Shown here: positions 39,116 through 49,027 of the stretch, in pieces | Position numbering within the stretch: position 1 is the stretch's first letter | Layout of the letters: every line of letters starts with the position of its first letter | Assembly: GCF_002135335.1 (NCBI RefSeq) | Contig: NZ_NEGC01000005.1 | Span: forward strand, 1 to 64,000 | Length of the DNA stretch: 64,000 nucleotides | Source of the DNA: Acinetobacter sp. ANC 4470 | GTDB taxonomy: Bacteria; Pseudomonadota; Gammaproteobacteria; Pseudomonadales; Moraxellaceae | Direction: 5' to 3' | Translations under genes and position numbers: made by a program | Notes under the pieces: generated by a model | Database searches by the model: none | The model's input: the letters and a program-made list of their open reading frames with translations, nothing else | What the model was told of the DNA's origin: nothing

Positions 39116-39763
39116 TTAAGCCAAAGTTTGTTCTTTAGCGCGTGCACGTTGAAAAGCTGGACGCTCCGCAAGACGTTTTACATAAGCACTAATGTGTGGA
39201 TAAGAACCTGTCGTTCTAGATTGTATCGCTTCTAATGGAAAGCACATTTGAATATCAGCAAAAGAAAATGTGCCCGCAAAATATTCATGCTTGGATAAAT
39301 AATCTTCCAAATATTCAATATGATCTTTTAAACGAGGGCGAATAAACCCAGCCTTGACACCTGCTGTGATTTTCTGTGCTATGGGTTTAATCAGCCATGG
39401 TACATGTTTGGGTACATTATTCATCACCAATTGCATGACCAATAATGGCATTAATGAACCTTCAGCATAATGCAGCCAATAACGATACTGTTGCTGCTCA
39501 GCTTTACCCTGTGGTTTAAACTGTTGTTGCGTGTCATAGCTTTCTTGCAAATACTGTAAAATCACCGCAGATTCAGCAATGGTTTGATCATCATCAGTTA
39601 ATACAGGGGACTTAGCCAAAGGATGAACCAATTTTAATTCAGGTGGTGCTGCAAATGTTGCTAAGCGTTGATAAAACTGTACTTGATAATCAAGTTCCAA
39701 TTCTTCTAAAGCCCACAAAATTCGAAAGGAACGCGACTGGTCTAAGTGGTGTAATGTAATCAT
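39116..39763 (-). CDS. glutathione S-transferase family protein
   Basis: A 215-residue cytoplasmic protein with an N-terminal thioredoxin-like domain (about 1-80, HHLDQSRSFRILWALEEL, with the glutathione-contact ES in TIAESAVILQYL). The C-terminal domain is all-helical. It may conjugate glutathione to electrophiles, but many bacterial GSTs have no known substrate. It is on the same strand as osmC and pirin, in a cluster linked to stress or redox. Confidence 0.9.
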   Translation of the reverse strand: MITLHHLDQSRSFRILWALEELELDYQVQFYQRLATFAAPPELKLVHPLAKSPVLTDDDQTIAESAVILQYLQESYDTQQQFKPQGKAEQQQYRYWLHYAEGSLMPLLVMQLVMNNVPKHVPWLIKPIAQKITAGVKAGFIRPRLKDHIEYLEDYLSKHEYFAGTFSFADIQMCFPLEAIQSRTTGSYPHISAYVKRLAERPAFQRARAKEQTLA

Positions 39764-39853
39764 TTTTTGACCTCTATTTTTATGCTTTGACTATACGCAT
39801 GGCTCTAAAAGAATGACACCCTGATTTAACAAAATGTCATAACTATCGGGTCA

Positions 39854-40258
39854 TTAAACAATTACCGTCTTCATCTCTACGCTACGTAACAAGGTCTTGG
39901 TCACAGGCGTTTTACTGCTGATCTCTAAAATTTTCTGCTTGAGTTCCTCCGATAGCGACTGTGCAAAAGATAAACGTCGTTCAATCCATTCTTTGCCTTC
40001 TTTATTGGCATTAAAATCAACTTCCACGGAAAATCCACCCAATTCAATCCCTTTATGGTTGGCGTACATTTGTAGCGTGATCATGGTGCAAGAAATCAGA
40101 CCTGAACAAAGCAAATCATAAGGTTCAGGCCCTTGATCTTGCCCACCAAAAGATTCAGGTTTATCGGTGATAAATTGGTGTGTACCACTTCTCACCTCGC
40201 CCGACCAAGGCGCAACAAGCGTTCGTACTTCTGCATTTGCAATAATTGCCATCATCAT
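39854..40258 (-). CDS. OsmC family protein
   Basis: A 134-residue OsmC/Ohr-fold protein. Family members reduce organic hydroperoxides with two cysteines. Here one cysteine is in the usual helix (LISCTMITLQMYANHKG), and an earlier one lies in YDLLCSG. These may not match the standard pair exactly, so peroxidase activity is likely but not certain. It lies just downstream of the broken pirin gene, with which it may share a transcript. Confidence 0.85.
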   Translation of the reverse strand: MMMAIIANAEVRTLVAPWSGEVRSGTHQFITDKPESFGGQDQGPEPYDLLCSGLISCTMITLQMYANHKGIELGGFSVEVDFNANKEGKEWIERRLSFAQSLSEELKQKILEISSKTPVTKTLLRSVEMKTVIV

Positions 40259-40273
40259 AAATCCTCAATTTTT

Positions 40274-41222
40274 TTATCGCGATGCACGCATTTTATCTGG
40301 GAATGTCGGTGCTTCTAACCTTGGACCTTGGTAATCAGCAATATTGCCAAAGCGTTGATCTTGATTAATCCATTGATCTCGTGCAAGGCTCAATTCTTCC
40401 TGTGTACGTCCGACAAAATTCCACCACAGTAATATCGGTGACTCAAAAGGTTCGCCGCCCAACAATAAAATACGACTGCCCGCATGCAATTGGATTTCAA
40501 TTTCAGTCAGACCTGATTCTAATACCACCATATTGTCTTCAGTCAATTCATGACCATTCACCACAGCCGTCCCATGCAAAGTCATAAAACCATGTTCAAA
40601 TTTTGAGTTGAGTTTGAAGTCGAATGGTGGTCGATTCTTTTGCCGTTAAATCAACAGCGAGTAATTCGGTATGCACCGCTACTGGAGATTGGGTTTTTAA
40701 AAATTCTCCGACCAAAAGAGTAAATTCCACCTGATCTTTTTCGACAACTGGCAGTTCTGGATAATGGTCAAAACGCGGTGCCATATTGATTTTATCATCT
40801 GGCAATGCAATCCAAAGCTGAGCAGCATGCATATGGGTTTCTGTTTCTGGCGCAACTTCAGTATGTGAAATACCATAACCTGCTGTCATCAAATTAACCT
40901 GATTCGGACGAATCAACTGTTTTGTACCTAGGCTATCCGTATGCATCATAGTGCCTTCAATCATCCACGTGAAGGTTTGCAAACCCATATGTGGATGTGG
41001 CCCCACATCTAAGCCATCACCTTGAGGGAAAGTGACTGGGCCAGCATGATCTAGAAAACACCATGCGCCAATTAGGCGTTTATGACGACTAGGTAATGCA
41101 CGTTTAATGATGGTTCCCTGCCCAATTTCCGCACTACGCAAAGGAATTTCTTGAATAAATTGATTCACGTATTTTTCACAATCGTCTGAGTTAGAAAGCT
41201 CTGTATAGTTGCTATTGGTCAT
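40274..41222 (-). pseudogene. pirin family protein, interrupted by a frameshift
   Basis: Two frames together make one pirin. The N-terminal part (41222-40596, 208 residues) has the cupin metal motif HPHMGLQTFTW and HTEVAPETETHMH. The C-terminal part (40585-40274) continues with FEHGFMTLHGTAVVNGHELTEDN. At about 40617-40605 one extra A in the CAAAC stretch moves the frame. Removing it restores a single protein of about 310 residues. Pirins are iron-binding quercetinase-like or regulatory proteins. It is a recent mutation or a sequencing error. Confidence 0.85.
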
Positions 41223-41548
41223 ATTCCTATCCTAAGTCTTACGGACTAAACCGTGCTTTTTATGTCCTAATCTATTCTTATCATCATATAGGCTCTTATC
41301 GACTCAACCTATAACTTACTTAATACGCTGAATACTATGTATAGGACAATATCATTTTTGAAATTTTTCTTAATGAGCAACGCTTTGCTCACTTATTCAA
41401 TTTAAAATTATTCTCTTATTCATATGAATTCTATACATATATAAAAAATTGTCACAATTACAACGACCACTCATTGTTTATTTCATATACAAGATTTGTT
41501 CTTCAGCATATGATTCTTTACTTACAACCCCATGCAGGGCTAACTTAA
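41223..41548. other. gene-free region between pirin and the diguanylate cyclase
   Basis: No coding frame is seen in these ~325 bases. A 7-bp hairpin (TGAGCAA 41374-41380 with TTGCTCA 41385-41391) is the only structure. The region presumably holds the pirin promoter and the promoter of the cyclase gene. Confidence 0.5.
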
Positions 41549-42820
41549 ATGTTTAGGAGAGATCAAAAAAGCTCTCGTGAAAAAAGTGATAAAAATAGTC
41601 ATTATTTTAAGACACTTAGAGAGAAAAAATTCAATTATGAAACTGCTTATATTTTACCAGAGCAGCTATGTAGTGCTGAAAATCGAAAAATGATAGAACA
41701 AGCATTAGATGCTCCAATCACTCGTATTCCAATACAATTTCAACAATATTACTTAAACTATCAAAATAAACACCAACGACAATTTCTAAAATATGTGAAT
41801 TACATTGGTCAACTTATATTTTTAAGCTATTTTTTTGTAGATTGGTTTTTATTACCTGAAATCGCCGTAATTTCTGCTATATCACGACTCGGTCTTGTAT
41901 TGAGCGCATTATTCATCAATTGGTTCTTCTTCCGTTACTGTAAGAATATTAATATCTTAGACAGTTTACTGCCGATTTATGTCGCGATAGCTGCAATCAT
42001 CTGGTTAGGACTGTTGCATTTATCACAAAGCCCGCTCGTTCATATATATCTCTATGCTTCTGTTATTTTTATTTTATTGGGGAATTTATGTATACAGGTT
42101 TCCTTTAGATATTCCATATTTACATCTTTACTCATTAGTGCGGTCATTTTTGGAGGGGTATTTAACTTAGTCAGTTTTCAAGAAGCCATTTTATTTTCAT
42201 TAATCTATACCCCTGTTTTATTGCTCAGTATGTATATCAGTTGGAATAACACTTTAAATTCAAAGCGGAATTTTTTACGGGTTTTATTAAATGATTGGAA
42301 TTATTACGCTTTATGTCAACTCGCTCATACAGATGAATTAACACAACTTAATAATCGTAGACAATTTATGCAGGTGGCTGAAAAAACCATTCAAAAATGG
42401 CCTAAATATAATTTAGCCTGTTTAATCATGTTTGATATCGATTTTTTCAAAAAAATTAATGATACCTACGGACATGATGTAGGAGATGAGGTTCTTCGCA
42501 TACTTGCCGAGATTTCTCGTCAAGAAATGCGCTACACCGATGTGCTCGCTCGTTTTGGAGGTGAAGAATTTATTGCATTATTGCCCAATACCACACTAAA
42601 TGATGCAATTATTATTGCAGATCGCTTGTGTAAAAAAATTGAAAGTCATCAAATTTGTGTTCAAGATAAATTCTTTTTTAACTTTACCGTGTCAATTGGT
42701 ATAGCTCAACTGCAACCACAGCAAAACGATTTAAATTTACTGATTAAAAATGCAGATATTGCACTCTATGAAGCCAAGAAAAATGGACGTAATCAAGTTG
42801 CTATTTATGCATGTAAATAG
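41549..42820 (+). CDS. membrane-bound diguanylate cyclase (GGDEF)
   Basis: A 423-residue cyclic-di-GMP synthase. About six membrane helices (residues 85-235) form an N-terminal sensory part of unknown signal. The GGDEF domain (about 260-420) has the active signature GGEEF (337-341), DIDFFKKINDTYGHDVGDE, and an intact product-inhibition site R328-Y-T-D331 five residues upstream. The enzyme should therefore be active and feedback-controlled. No phosphodiesterase lies nearby. Confidence 0.93.
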   Translation: MFRRDQKSSREKSDKNSHYFKTLREKKFNYETAYILPEQLCSAENRKMIEQALDAPITRIPIQFQQYYLNYQNKHQRQFLKYVNYIGQLIFLSYFFVDWFLLPEIAVISAISRLGLVLSALFINWFFFRYCKNINILDSLLPIYVAIAAIIWLGLLHLSQSPLVHIYLYASVIFILLGNLCIQVSFRYSIFTSLLISAVIFGGVFNLVSFQEAILFSLIYTPVLLLSMYISWNNTLNSKRNFLRVLLNDWNYYALCQLAHTDELTQLNNRRQFMQVAEKTIQKWPKYNLACLIMFDIDFFKKINDTYGHDVGDEVLRILAEISRQEMRYTDVLARFGGEEFIALLPNTTLNDAIIIADRLCKKIESHQICVQDKFFFNFTVSIGIAQLQPQQNDLNLLIKNADIALYEAKKNGRNQVAIYACK

Positions 42821-42889
42821 TTAAAATATTGAATAAAAATTAAACAAATCTGTATATTAGTTTCTTTAGACTTTGTCTGAGGGAAATTA

Positions 42890-45304
42890 ATGAAAATCAA
42901 ACGAATAGCAGAAATACAAAACTTCTCAATTTTTAAAAACTTCAATTGGGACTCAAACTTAACCTATCAAAACAAACAAGGACAAAATGAAGTTTACGAC
43001 TTTAAGGATATCAACATTTTCTATGGGCGAAACTACTCAGGGAAAACTAGTCTTTCTAAAATTATCAGAGCTTTAGAAACAAAAGCACTTTCTCCTAAAT
43101 ACGAAAATCCTGATTTCAAAATTACTCTTACAGATAGTTTGACAATTACATCGGCAAATTTAGCTACATTTACCCATCCAATTCATGTTTATAACTCGGA
43201 CTTTGTAAAAGAAAATTTGAAATTTATACATGATGATACTCAAAATATCGAATCTTTTTCGGTAACGTTAGGTGGTGATAATCAACAGGTATTAGATCAT
43301 ATTCAAACACTAAAAAATGAATTAGGTATAGATCAAGAAAATGCTGAAACTAGTATTTATTTATCTATTAAAAATAAAACGACGGAACTACAAACAGCTC
43401 AAAACAACCACACTTCCAGAACTACAACACTTAATGATTTACTTACTGATAAAGCAACAAGAAGACAAGATTCAATAAAAAATCAACATCAAATATTTGG
43501 TGATATACGCTACGATAAAAGAAAGCTTACAGAAACAGATATCCCTTTAGTACTTCAGCCTACTTATCAGCCTTTAACTGAAGCTCAGAAACAAGAATAT
43601 GAATCTCTCATTATTCAACGTGATTTACCTGAACCACCAATCCCTCCTATTTATGATTTAAAATTTTTAGACCTTATTAAATCAACTGATTTAACATTAA
43701 AAACAATTGTAGGAGGATCAGAAAAAATTGTAGAGTTAGTCAGTAATAGTCATTTAAATACTTGGGTTCAAACAGGTTTATCTTTACATCATGATCGTAA
43801 TACATGCGCCTTTTGTAATAATTCAATTTCTAAAAAGCGGAATGAAGAACTTAGACAACACTTCGATGAAGAAACTCAAAAGCTTCAAACACGTATTACA
43901 ACTGGTCTAAAACATCTAGAAAATCAATTAAAATCTTCTAGCTTAAGCATCAATTTTGATTTCAATCATTACTATGAAAATTTTCATTCTGAACTCTCAC
44001 AACTGAGCGAAAAATTAAAAAATGCTTTAGATAAGCAAAAGGCTTCCATTAAACAACTAATGGCTCTTTTAGAGGACAAAAAAGGAAAACTTTTTACTGA
44101 GTTACAAGCTGAATATCCATTAGATTACTCCACTGAAATCCTTTCAATCCGAGATAAAATAATAAACATTCGAACTGCTTGTATCCAATTAACAAATAAC
44201 CTCGGTATAAAACAAACTAATGCAAAAAAAGAACTACGCTTAAATTATATTCATCATTTTTTACAAGATATTAATTACAGTAACTTAAAGACAGAAATTG
44301 AAACCCTACACTTAGCAATTGCACCACCAACTCATGAACTAACAGCACTTAATACGAGAAAAAGTGAAATTCTTGCAGAAATACAAACTGAAGAAAATAA
44401 ATTAAAGACCGAAGGAGAAGCATGTATTCGTATCAATAATATTTTACAACATGACTTTGGCCATCAACATCTAAGTCTTGAACCTATTGACGGCCTCTTA
44501 TCACCACAAATACAGTTTGAAATCCAAAGAGGCCTAGATGGGGATAAAGTAAAGGCTTATAACTTAAGTGAAGGTGAACAAAGTCTGATAGCTTTTTGCT
44601 ATTTTTTAGCGAAAATTCAAGATTCTCTCGATCAAGATAAGAAGCCTATTATATGGATAGATGATCCTATCTGTAGTTTGGACAGCAATCATATTTTCTT
44701 CATTTATACCTTAATCAATGAAAAAATCTGCTTACAAGGAAATTTTTTACAGCTATTTATCTCTACTCACAATTTAGACTTCCTCAAATATTTAAAAAGA
44801 TTAAATACCAAAGTTAAGCGAAATAATCTAAATATTACTTTAGAAGCTTGTAAGTACCTAATATCAAGGACAGAAAATAATTCCCACATATCAAAAATGC
44901 CAAAATATATGAGTGAATATGCGACAGAATTTAATTACCTGTTCAATCAAATTCATACTTGTGCTACTACAAATCTAATTAGTGATCACAATTTTAGTAG
45001 TTTTTACAATTTCAGTAATAATGCTAGAAAATTTATAGAAATATATTCCTTTTATAAATTTCCTACTTATATGAAATATGATGATGACCGCCTGAAAGAG
45101 TTTTGGAATGATGATATTTATAGATTATTTATAGGAAGAATAAATAATGAATATTCACATTGTTCAGGAGTACTAGAGAGGGGTATGAGTATGATGGATG
45201 AACCTGAAATGCAACGTGCAGCCCAAGCGATTATAGAAAAAGTTCAAAAAGATACTGATCAATATAATTCTCTGTTGGAAAGTATCGGTATCACCGCCCC
45301 ATAA
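42890..45304 (+). CDS. RloC/PrrC-like AAA_13 ATPase, candidate anticodon nuclease
   Basis: An 804-residue SMC/Rad50-like ATPase. It has Walker A GRNYSGKT (46-53), the ABC signature LSEGEQS (559-565), Walker B IIWIDDP (587-593) and a switch histidine H627 in STHN. In the coiled-coil middle a CxxC (C306, C309 in NTCAFCNN) fits a zinc hook, as in RloC. The C-terminal part has R713-x-x-x-E717 and H757 in NNEYSH, matching the R-E-H anticodon-nuclease triad of PrrC/RloC. No restriction-modification genes adjoin it. The gene is AT-rich, which suggests horizontal transfer. Without an activity test the nuclease function is inference. Confidence 0.75.
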   Translation: MKIKRIAEIQNFSIFKNFNWDSNLTYQNKQGQNEVYDFKDINIFYGRNYSGKTSLSKIIRALETKALSPKYENPDFKITLTDSLTITSANLATFTHPIHVYNSDFVKENLKFIHDDTQNIESFSVTLGGDNQQVLDHIQTLKNELGIDQENAETSIYLSIKNKTTELQTAQNNHTSRTTTLNDLLTDKATRRQDSIKNQHQIFGDIRYDKRKLTETDIPLVLQPTYQPLTEAQKQEYESLIIQRDLPEPPIPPIYDLKFLDLIKSTDLTLKTIVGGSEKIVELVSNSHLNTWVQTGLSLHHDRNTCAFCNNSISKKRNEELRQHFDEETQKLQTRITTGLKHLENQLKSSSLSINFDFNHYYENFHSELSQLSEKLKNALDKQKASIKQLMALLEDKKGKLFTELQAEYPLDYSTEILSIRDKIINIRTACIQLTNNLGIKQTNAKKELRLNYIHHFLQDINYSNLKTEIETLHLAIAPPTHELTALNTRKSEILAEIQTEENKLKTEGEACIRINNILQHDFGHQHLSLEPIDGLLSPQIQFEIQRGLDGDKVKAYNLSEGEQSLIAFCYFLAKIQDSLDQDKKPIIWIDDPICSLDSNHIFFIYTLINEKICLQGNFLQLFISTHNLDFLKYLKRLNTKVKRNNLNITLEACKYLISRTENNSHISKMPKYMSEYATEFNYLFNQIHTCATTNLISDHNFSSFYNFSNNARKFIEIYSFYKFPTYMKYDDDRLKEFWNDDIYRLFIGRINNEYSHCSGVLERGMSMMDEPEMQRAAQAIIEKVQKDTDQYNSLLESIGITAP

Positions 45305-45315
45305 ATAAACTCAAT

Positions 45316-45344
45316 AAAAAAGAGCGCCTAAGCGCTCTTTTTTT
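45316..45344. terminator. bidirectional intrinsic terminator
   Basis: A 12-bp stem (AAAAAAGAGCGC with GCGCTCTTTTTT) and a CTAA loop lie between the convergent RloC-like gene and guaA. T-runs are present in both directions. Confidence 0.92.
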
Positions 45345-45368
45345 AAAGATAATTTTCTATAGCGAAAA

Positions 45369-46952
45369 TTATTCCCACTCAATCGTAGCAGGTGGCTTAG
45401 AAGACACGTCATAAACCACACGTGACACATCTTTAATTTCATTCATGATACGTGTTGAAATCTTATCAACCAAATCATAAGGAAGATGTGCAAAACGTGC
45501 TGTCATAAAGTCAACTGTTTCAACTGCACGAAGTGCAATCACCCATGCATAACGACGACCATCACCCACCACACCTACAGATTTCACAGGTTGGAACACG
45601 GCAAATGCTTGCGCAGTCTTGTCATACCAACCACTGGCATGAAGCTCTTGCATAAAAATATCATCAGCAAGACGAAGAATATCAGCATATTCTTTTTTCA
45701 CTTCACCCAAAATACGCACGCCCAAACCTGGACCTGGGAATGGATGACGATACAACATCTCAAACGGCAAACCTAAAGTAGTGCCTAAACGACGTACTTC
45801 ATCTTTAAACAAGTCACGAATTGGCTCAACCAATTCAAAAGCTAAATCTTCTGGTAAACCACCCACGTTATGGTGTGATTTAATCACATGTGCTTTACCA
45901 TTTTTAGTCGCAGCAGATTCGATCACATCAGGGTAAATCGTCCCTTGTGCAAGGAAGTTTACGCCATCAAGCTTACGTGCTTCTTCAGCGAATACGCCAA
46001 TGAATTCACGACCAATGATTTTACGTTTTTTCTCAGGATCAACTTCGCCTTTAAGCGCAGTTAAGAAACGCTCTTCAGCATCGGCACGAATCACACGAAT
46101 ACCCATGTTTTTCGCAAACATGTCCATCACTTGCTCGCCTTCGTTCAAACGAAGTAAACCGTTGTCTACAAAGACGCAAGTGAGCTGATCGCCAATCGCA
46201 CGGTGTAAAAGTGCTGCAACTACAGATGAATCTACGCCACCTGAAAGACCTAAAAGAACTTTTTGATCGCCAATTTGTTGACGTAATTGTTCAACACGTA
46301 GGTCAATAATATTTTCAGAATTCCAAAGATTACGACATCCACAAATGCTATGAACGAAGTTAGAAATTAACTCAGCACCTTTTGCAGTATGGGTTACTTC
46401 TGGATGGAACTGCACACCATAAAAACGACGTTTTTCATCGCTTACTGCTGCGAATGGACAGCTTGGCGTGCTTGCAGTAACGGAAAATCCTTCAGGAATC
46501 GCAGAAACCTTATCGCCATGGCTCATCCAAACATTGAGTTTGTTGTCGCCACTCTCAGGGTCAGCATCGTTTAAATCACCAAGAAGCTGGTCGCGAACCA
46601 AAACATCTACAGCTGCATAACCAAACTCATGAACTGTACCCGGCTCTACTTTACCGCCAAGTTGCTCTGACATGGTTTGTAAACCATAGCAAATACCTAA
46701 TACAGGCACACCTAAGTTGAACACAACTTCTGGCGCACGTGGACTACCTTCTTCATGCACACTTTCAGGACCACCAGACAAGATGATACCGTTCGGATTA
46801 AACGCACGAATGTCTTCTTCAGACATGTCATAGGCATACATTTCAGAATAAACACCAGCTTCACGTACACGACGTGCAATAAGCTGACTATATTGAGAAC
46901 CGAAATCCAAAATCAGGATACGATCTTCAGTAATTTGGGTATTGGTAGTCAT
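45369..46952 (-). CDS. guaA: GMP synthase (glutamine-hydrolysing)
   Basis: Converts XMP to GMP with ATP and glutamine. The glutaminase domain (about 10-210) has nucleophile C88 in GICYGLQ and FHPEVTHT. The ATP-pyrophosphatase domain has LSGGVDSS near 239, and a C-terminal dimerisation domain follows. At 527 residues it is full length. No guaB is next to it. Confidence 0.98.
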   Translation of the reverse strand: MTTNTQITEDRILILDFGSQYSQLIARRVREAGVYSEMYAYDMSEEDIRAFNPNGIILSGGPESVHEEGSPRAPEVVFNLGVPVLGICYGLQTMSEQLGGKVEPGTVHEFGYAAVDVLVRDQLLGDLNDADPESGDNKLNVWMSHGDKVSAIPEGFSVTASTPSCPFAAVSDEKRRFYGVQFHPEVTHTAKGAELISNFVHSICGCRNLWNSENIIDLRVEQLRQQIGDQKVLLGLSGGVDSSVVAALLHRAIGDQLTCVFVDNGLLRLNEGEQVMDMFAKNMGIRVIRADAEERFLTALKGEVDPEKKRKIIGREFIGVFAEEARKLDGVNFLAQGTIYPDVIESAATKNGKAHVIKSHHNVGGLPEDLAFELVEPIRDLFKDEVRRLGTTLGLPFEMLYRHPFPGPGLGVRILGEVKKEYADILRLADDIFMQELHASGWYDKTAQAFAVFQPVKSVGVVGDGRRYAWVIALRAVETVDFMTARFAHLPYDLVDKISTRIMNEIKDVSRVVYDVSSKPPATIEWE

Positions 46953-47070
46953 GGGTAAACAACTATGCAGGCAAACGAATATAAGCGCGACATTCTATCA
47001 TTTTTATCTGATAGACGCACACCATTCATACAAGGCTCACTATCAATTGATTGCATTATATTTCAGCGCT

Positions 47071-47095
47071 AAAAAAGCACCCATTTTCGAGTGCT
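47071..47095 (-). terminator. intrinsic terminator after the OB-fold gene
   Basis: A short stem (AGCAC 47076-47080 with GTGCT 47091-47095) is followed on the minus strand by six T. Confidence 0.65.
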
Positions 47096-47104
47096 CTATA
47101 CCAA

Positions 47105-47473
47105 TCAATCCATAACTTTTTCTATTTTAACCACTTCAATATCGGTTGGTTTATACCGATGTTTATCCACTTCACCAATGACCTTAATTTTGTCACCCAC
47201 CTGAATAGCTGCCGACTTCCAAATATCATCATCTATTTCAAGTAAAATTAAACCTGTGCCATCATTAAACTCATAATGTTCTTGTTTTAAATGCTTAAGC
47301 AATGTGCCCGTTAAAGTGACAGCTGTTTCATCTTTTAAGTTTTTAACATCTGCTACTTTTACCTGATTACTTGCGGCTTCTTGAATAATGATATGATCAT
47401 CCTTACCGGCCCAAGTGGTTACTGTTGTACAGATGGAACTGGTGAATAAAATAACCATCAAAATTTTATGCAT
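47105..47473 (-). CDS. YgiW/YdeI family periplasmic OB-fold protein
   Basis: A 122-residue protein with a signal peptide (cleavage after TWA near residue 22) and a BOF-type OB-fold domain (VTLTGTLLKHLKQEHYEFNDGTGLILLEIDDDIW). E. coli YgiW and YdeI are linked to tolerance of peroxide, acid and antimicrobial peptides. The ligand is unknown. It is a single gene with its own terminator, downstream of DoxX. Confidence 0.85.
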   Translation of the reverse strand: MHKILMVILFTSSICTTVTTWAGKDDHIIIQEAASNQVKVADVKNLKDETAVTLTGTLLKHLKQEHYEFNDGTGLILLEIDDDIWKSAAIQVGDKIKVIGEVDKHRYKPTDIEVVKIEKVMD

Positions 47474-47608
47474 ATTTATTTTCCTATTCTAAAGCACACC
47501 AAAATCTCATCTAAACAAAATTCCAGTCATCTGTACGCTGACTTTTTGTAACTTCGAAGCCATTGAATCAAAATAAAAATCACCCTTTATAACTTCAGAA
47601 TCAGTCTA

Positions 47609-48025
47609 TTATTTCTCAATATGATGATCTAGGCTAAATTTACCCGCACCATGCAACATCAAGAACAATAGACCGCCCGTCATTGCCATATTTTTCATAA
47701 AATTAATCGCATCTTCTGCACCAGCATGAAAAAGAAAAGCGGTCAGTAAACTAAATACCGCCAAACCCAATGCAGCAAAGCGTGCTTGAAAACCAAATAA
47801 CAAAGCCAGACCACCTCCAAACTCAATCAAAATGGTTAAAGGCAACATGGCACTGGGCACCCCCTTCGATTCCATGTAGCCAACAGTGGCACTATAAGCC
47901 GTAATTTTCCCCCAGCCTGCAACAATAAAAATATATGCCATCAGTACACGTGCAATTAGACTGATCAACGCGTCAGTTTGTGGACCTTGAAGTAATTTTT
48001 TGAGCACAACATTCGGATTTAACAT
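47609..48025 (-). CDS. DoxX family membrane protein
   Basis: A four-helix inner-membrane protein of the DoxX family (IARVLMAYIFIVAGWGKITAY, ILIEFGGGLALLFGFQARFAA). Bacterial DoxX proteins are linked to redox stress, but the reaction is not known. The frame extends to an ATG at 48064. I prefer the ATG at 48025 (MLNPNVVLKK), which has an AGGT-type ribosome site and gives 138 residues, the family norm. Confidence 0.85.
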   Translation of the reverse strand: MLNPNVVLKKLLQGPQTDALISLIARVLMAYIFIVAGWGKITAYSATVGYMESKGVPSAMLPLTILIEFGGGLALLFGFQARFAALGLAVFSLLTAFLFHAGAEDAINFMKNMAMTGGLLFLMLHGAGKFSLDHHIEK

Positions 48026-48215
48026 GAGGTGACCTATTCGATATTTTTTTAATGATGAATTCATACTAGACTATTTTTTTGCTGAATAAAGCAGCTATTT
48101 GTAGAGACATCGTTGCAAATACAGAATAATTAAACGGAATTTATTTACTTTTTTATACTGACTTTCATACCTTAGACTGCTAGGATTTCAGCACATTTTC
48201 GCTGTCTGTGACCCC

Positions 48216-48848
48216 ATGGAACTGATTGATTTTATATTACATGTTGATGACCATTTACTCGAATTTATCACCAATTATGGCATCTGGATTTATGCCATTC
48301 TTTTCTTAATTATTTTTGTAGAAACGGGTTTGGTCGTAATGCCTTTTCTACCGGGTGATAGCTTATTGTTTGCCGCAGGGGCATTAGCTGCTTCAACAGG
48401 TGTGATGGATCCCTTTGTTTTGGTGATTTTGCTGTTTACTGCTGCCGTACTTGGCGACACGCTGAATTATCATGTTGGTAAATTTATCGGGCCACGTGTA
48501 TTTGAAATGGAATCACGCTTTATTAATAAAAAACATTTACATTACACCCAGAATTTTTTTGAAAAACATGGTGGTAAAACCATTATTTTTGCGCGTTTTG
48601 TTCCCTTTGCTCGTACTTTCGCTCCATTCGTAGCTGGTGCTGGTCATATGAACTACAAATTCTTTCTCAGTTTTAATGTGATTGGTGCAATCTGCTGGGT
48701 CGGTTCATTTATTACGCTAGGCTATTTATTTGGCAATATGCCGATTGTAAAAGACAATTTCACCCATCTTATTTTTGGCATTATTATTATTAGTGTGCTT
48801 CCTGGCATTATTGGTTTTATTCGCCAAAAGCTAAAAAAGACCTCTTAA
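48216..48848 (+). CDS. DedA family membrane protein
   Basis: A 210-residue inner-membrane protein of the DedA/VTT family. The signatures are FLPGDSLLFAAGALA and ARFVPFARTFAPFVAGAGHM, with the conserved acidic and arginine residues. Family members flip undecaprenyl phosphate or phospholipids and affect membrane potential and drug tolerance. It is divergent from DoxX and is followed by repeat copy B. Confidence 0.92.
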   Translation: MELIDFILHVDDHLLEFITNYGIWIYAILFLIIFVETGLVVMPFLPGDSLLFAAGALAASTGVMDPFVLVILLFTAAVLGDTLNYHVGKFIGPRVFEMESRFINKKHLHYTQNFFEKHGGKTIIFARFVPFARTFAPFVAGAGHMNYKFFLSFNVIGAICWVGSFITLGYLFGNMPIVKDNFTHLIFGIIIISVLPGIIGFIRQKLKKTS

Positions 48849-48866
48849 ATAAGTAATTCTGATCAG

Positions 48867-49012
48867 CTAAGGGATTTCATAATTAACTCCTTTGCTTTTT
48901 AGTTATTCACGACGGAGTCTTATTATTTTATTTTAGATAACATAATGAATTTAAAAAATAAAATTCCAATCGTTTTCTTAACTAACTGGTATTACCTTAA
49001 ATAAAGGTGTTA
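48867..49012. repeat. intergenic repeat copy B, uninterrupted
   Basis: About 145 bases similar to the two outer parts of copy A (38779-39080). It contains TTTTTAGTTATTCACGACG followed by GGAGTCTTAT, and later ATGAATTTAAAAAA and TTTCTTAACT. It follows the DedA gene just as copy A follows phoR. It carries no open frame. Confidence 0.7.
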
Positions 49013-49027
49013 CCAAAGGTCTAAGCG

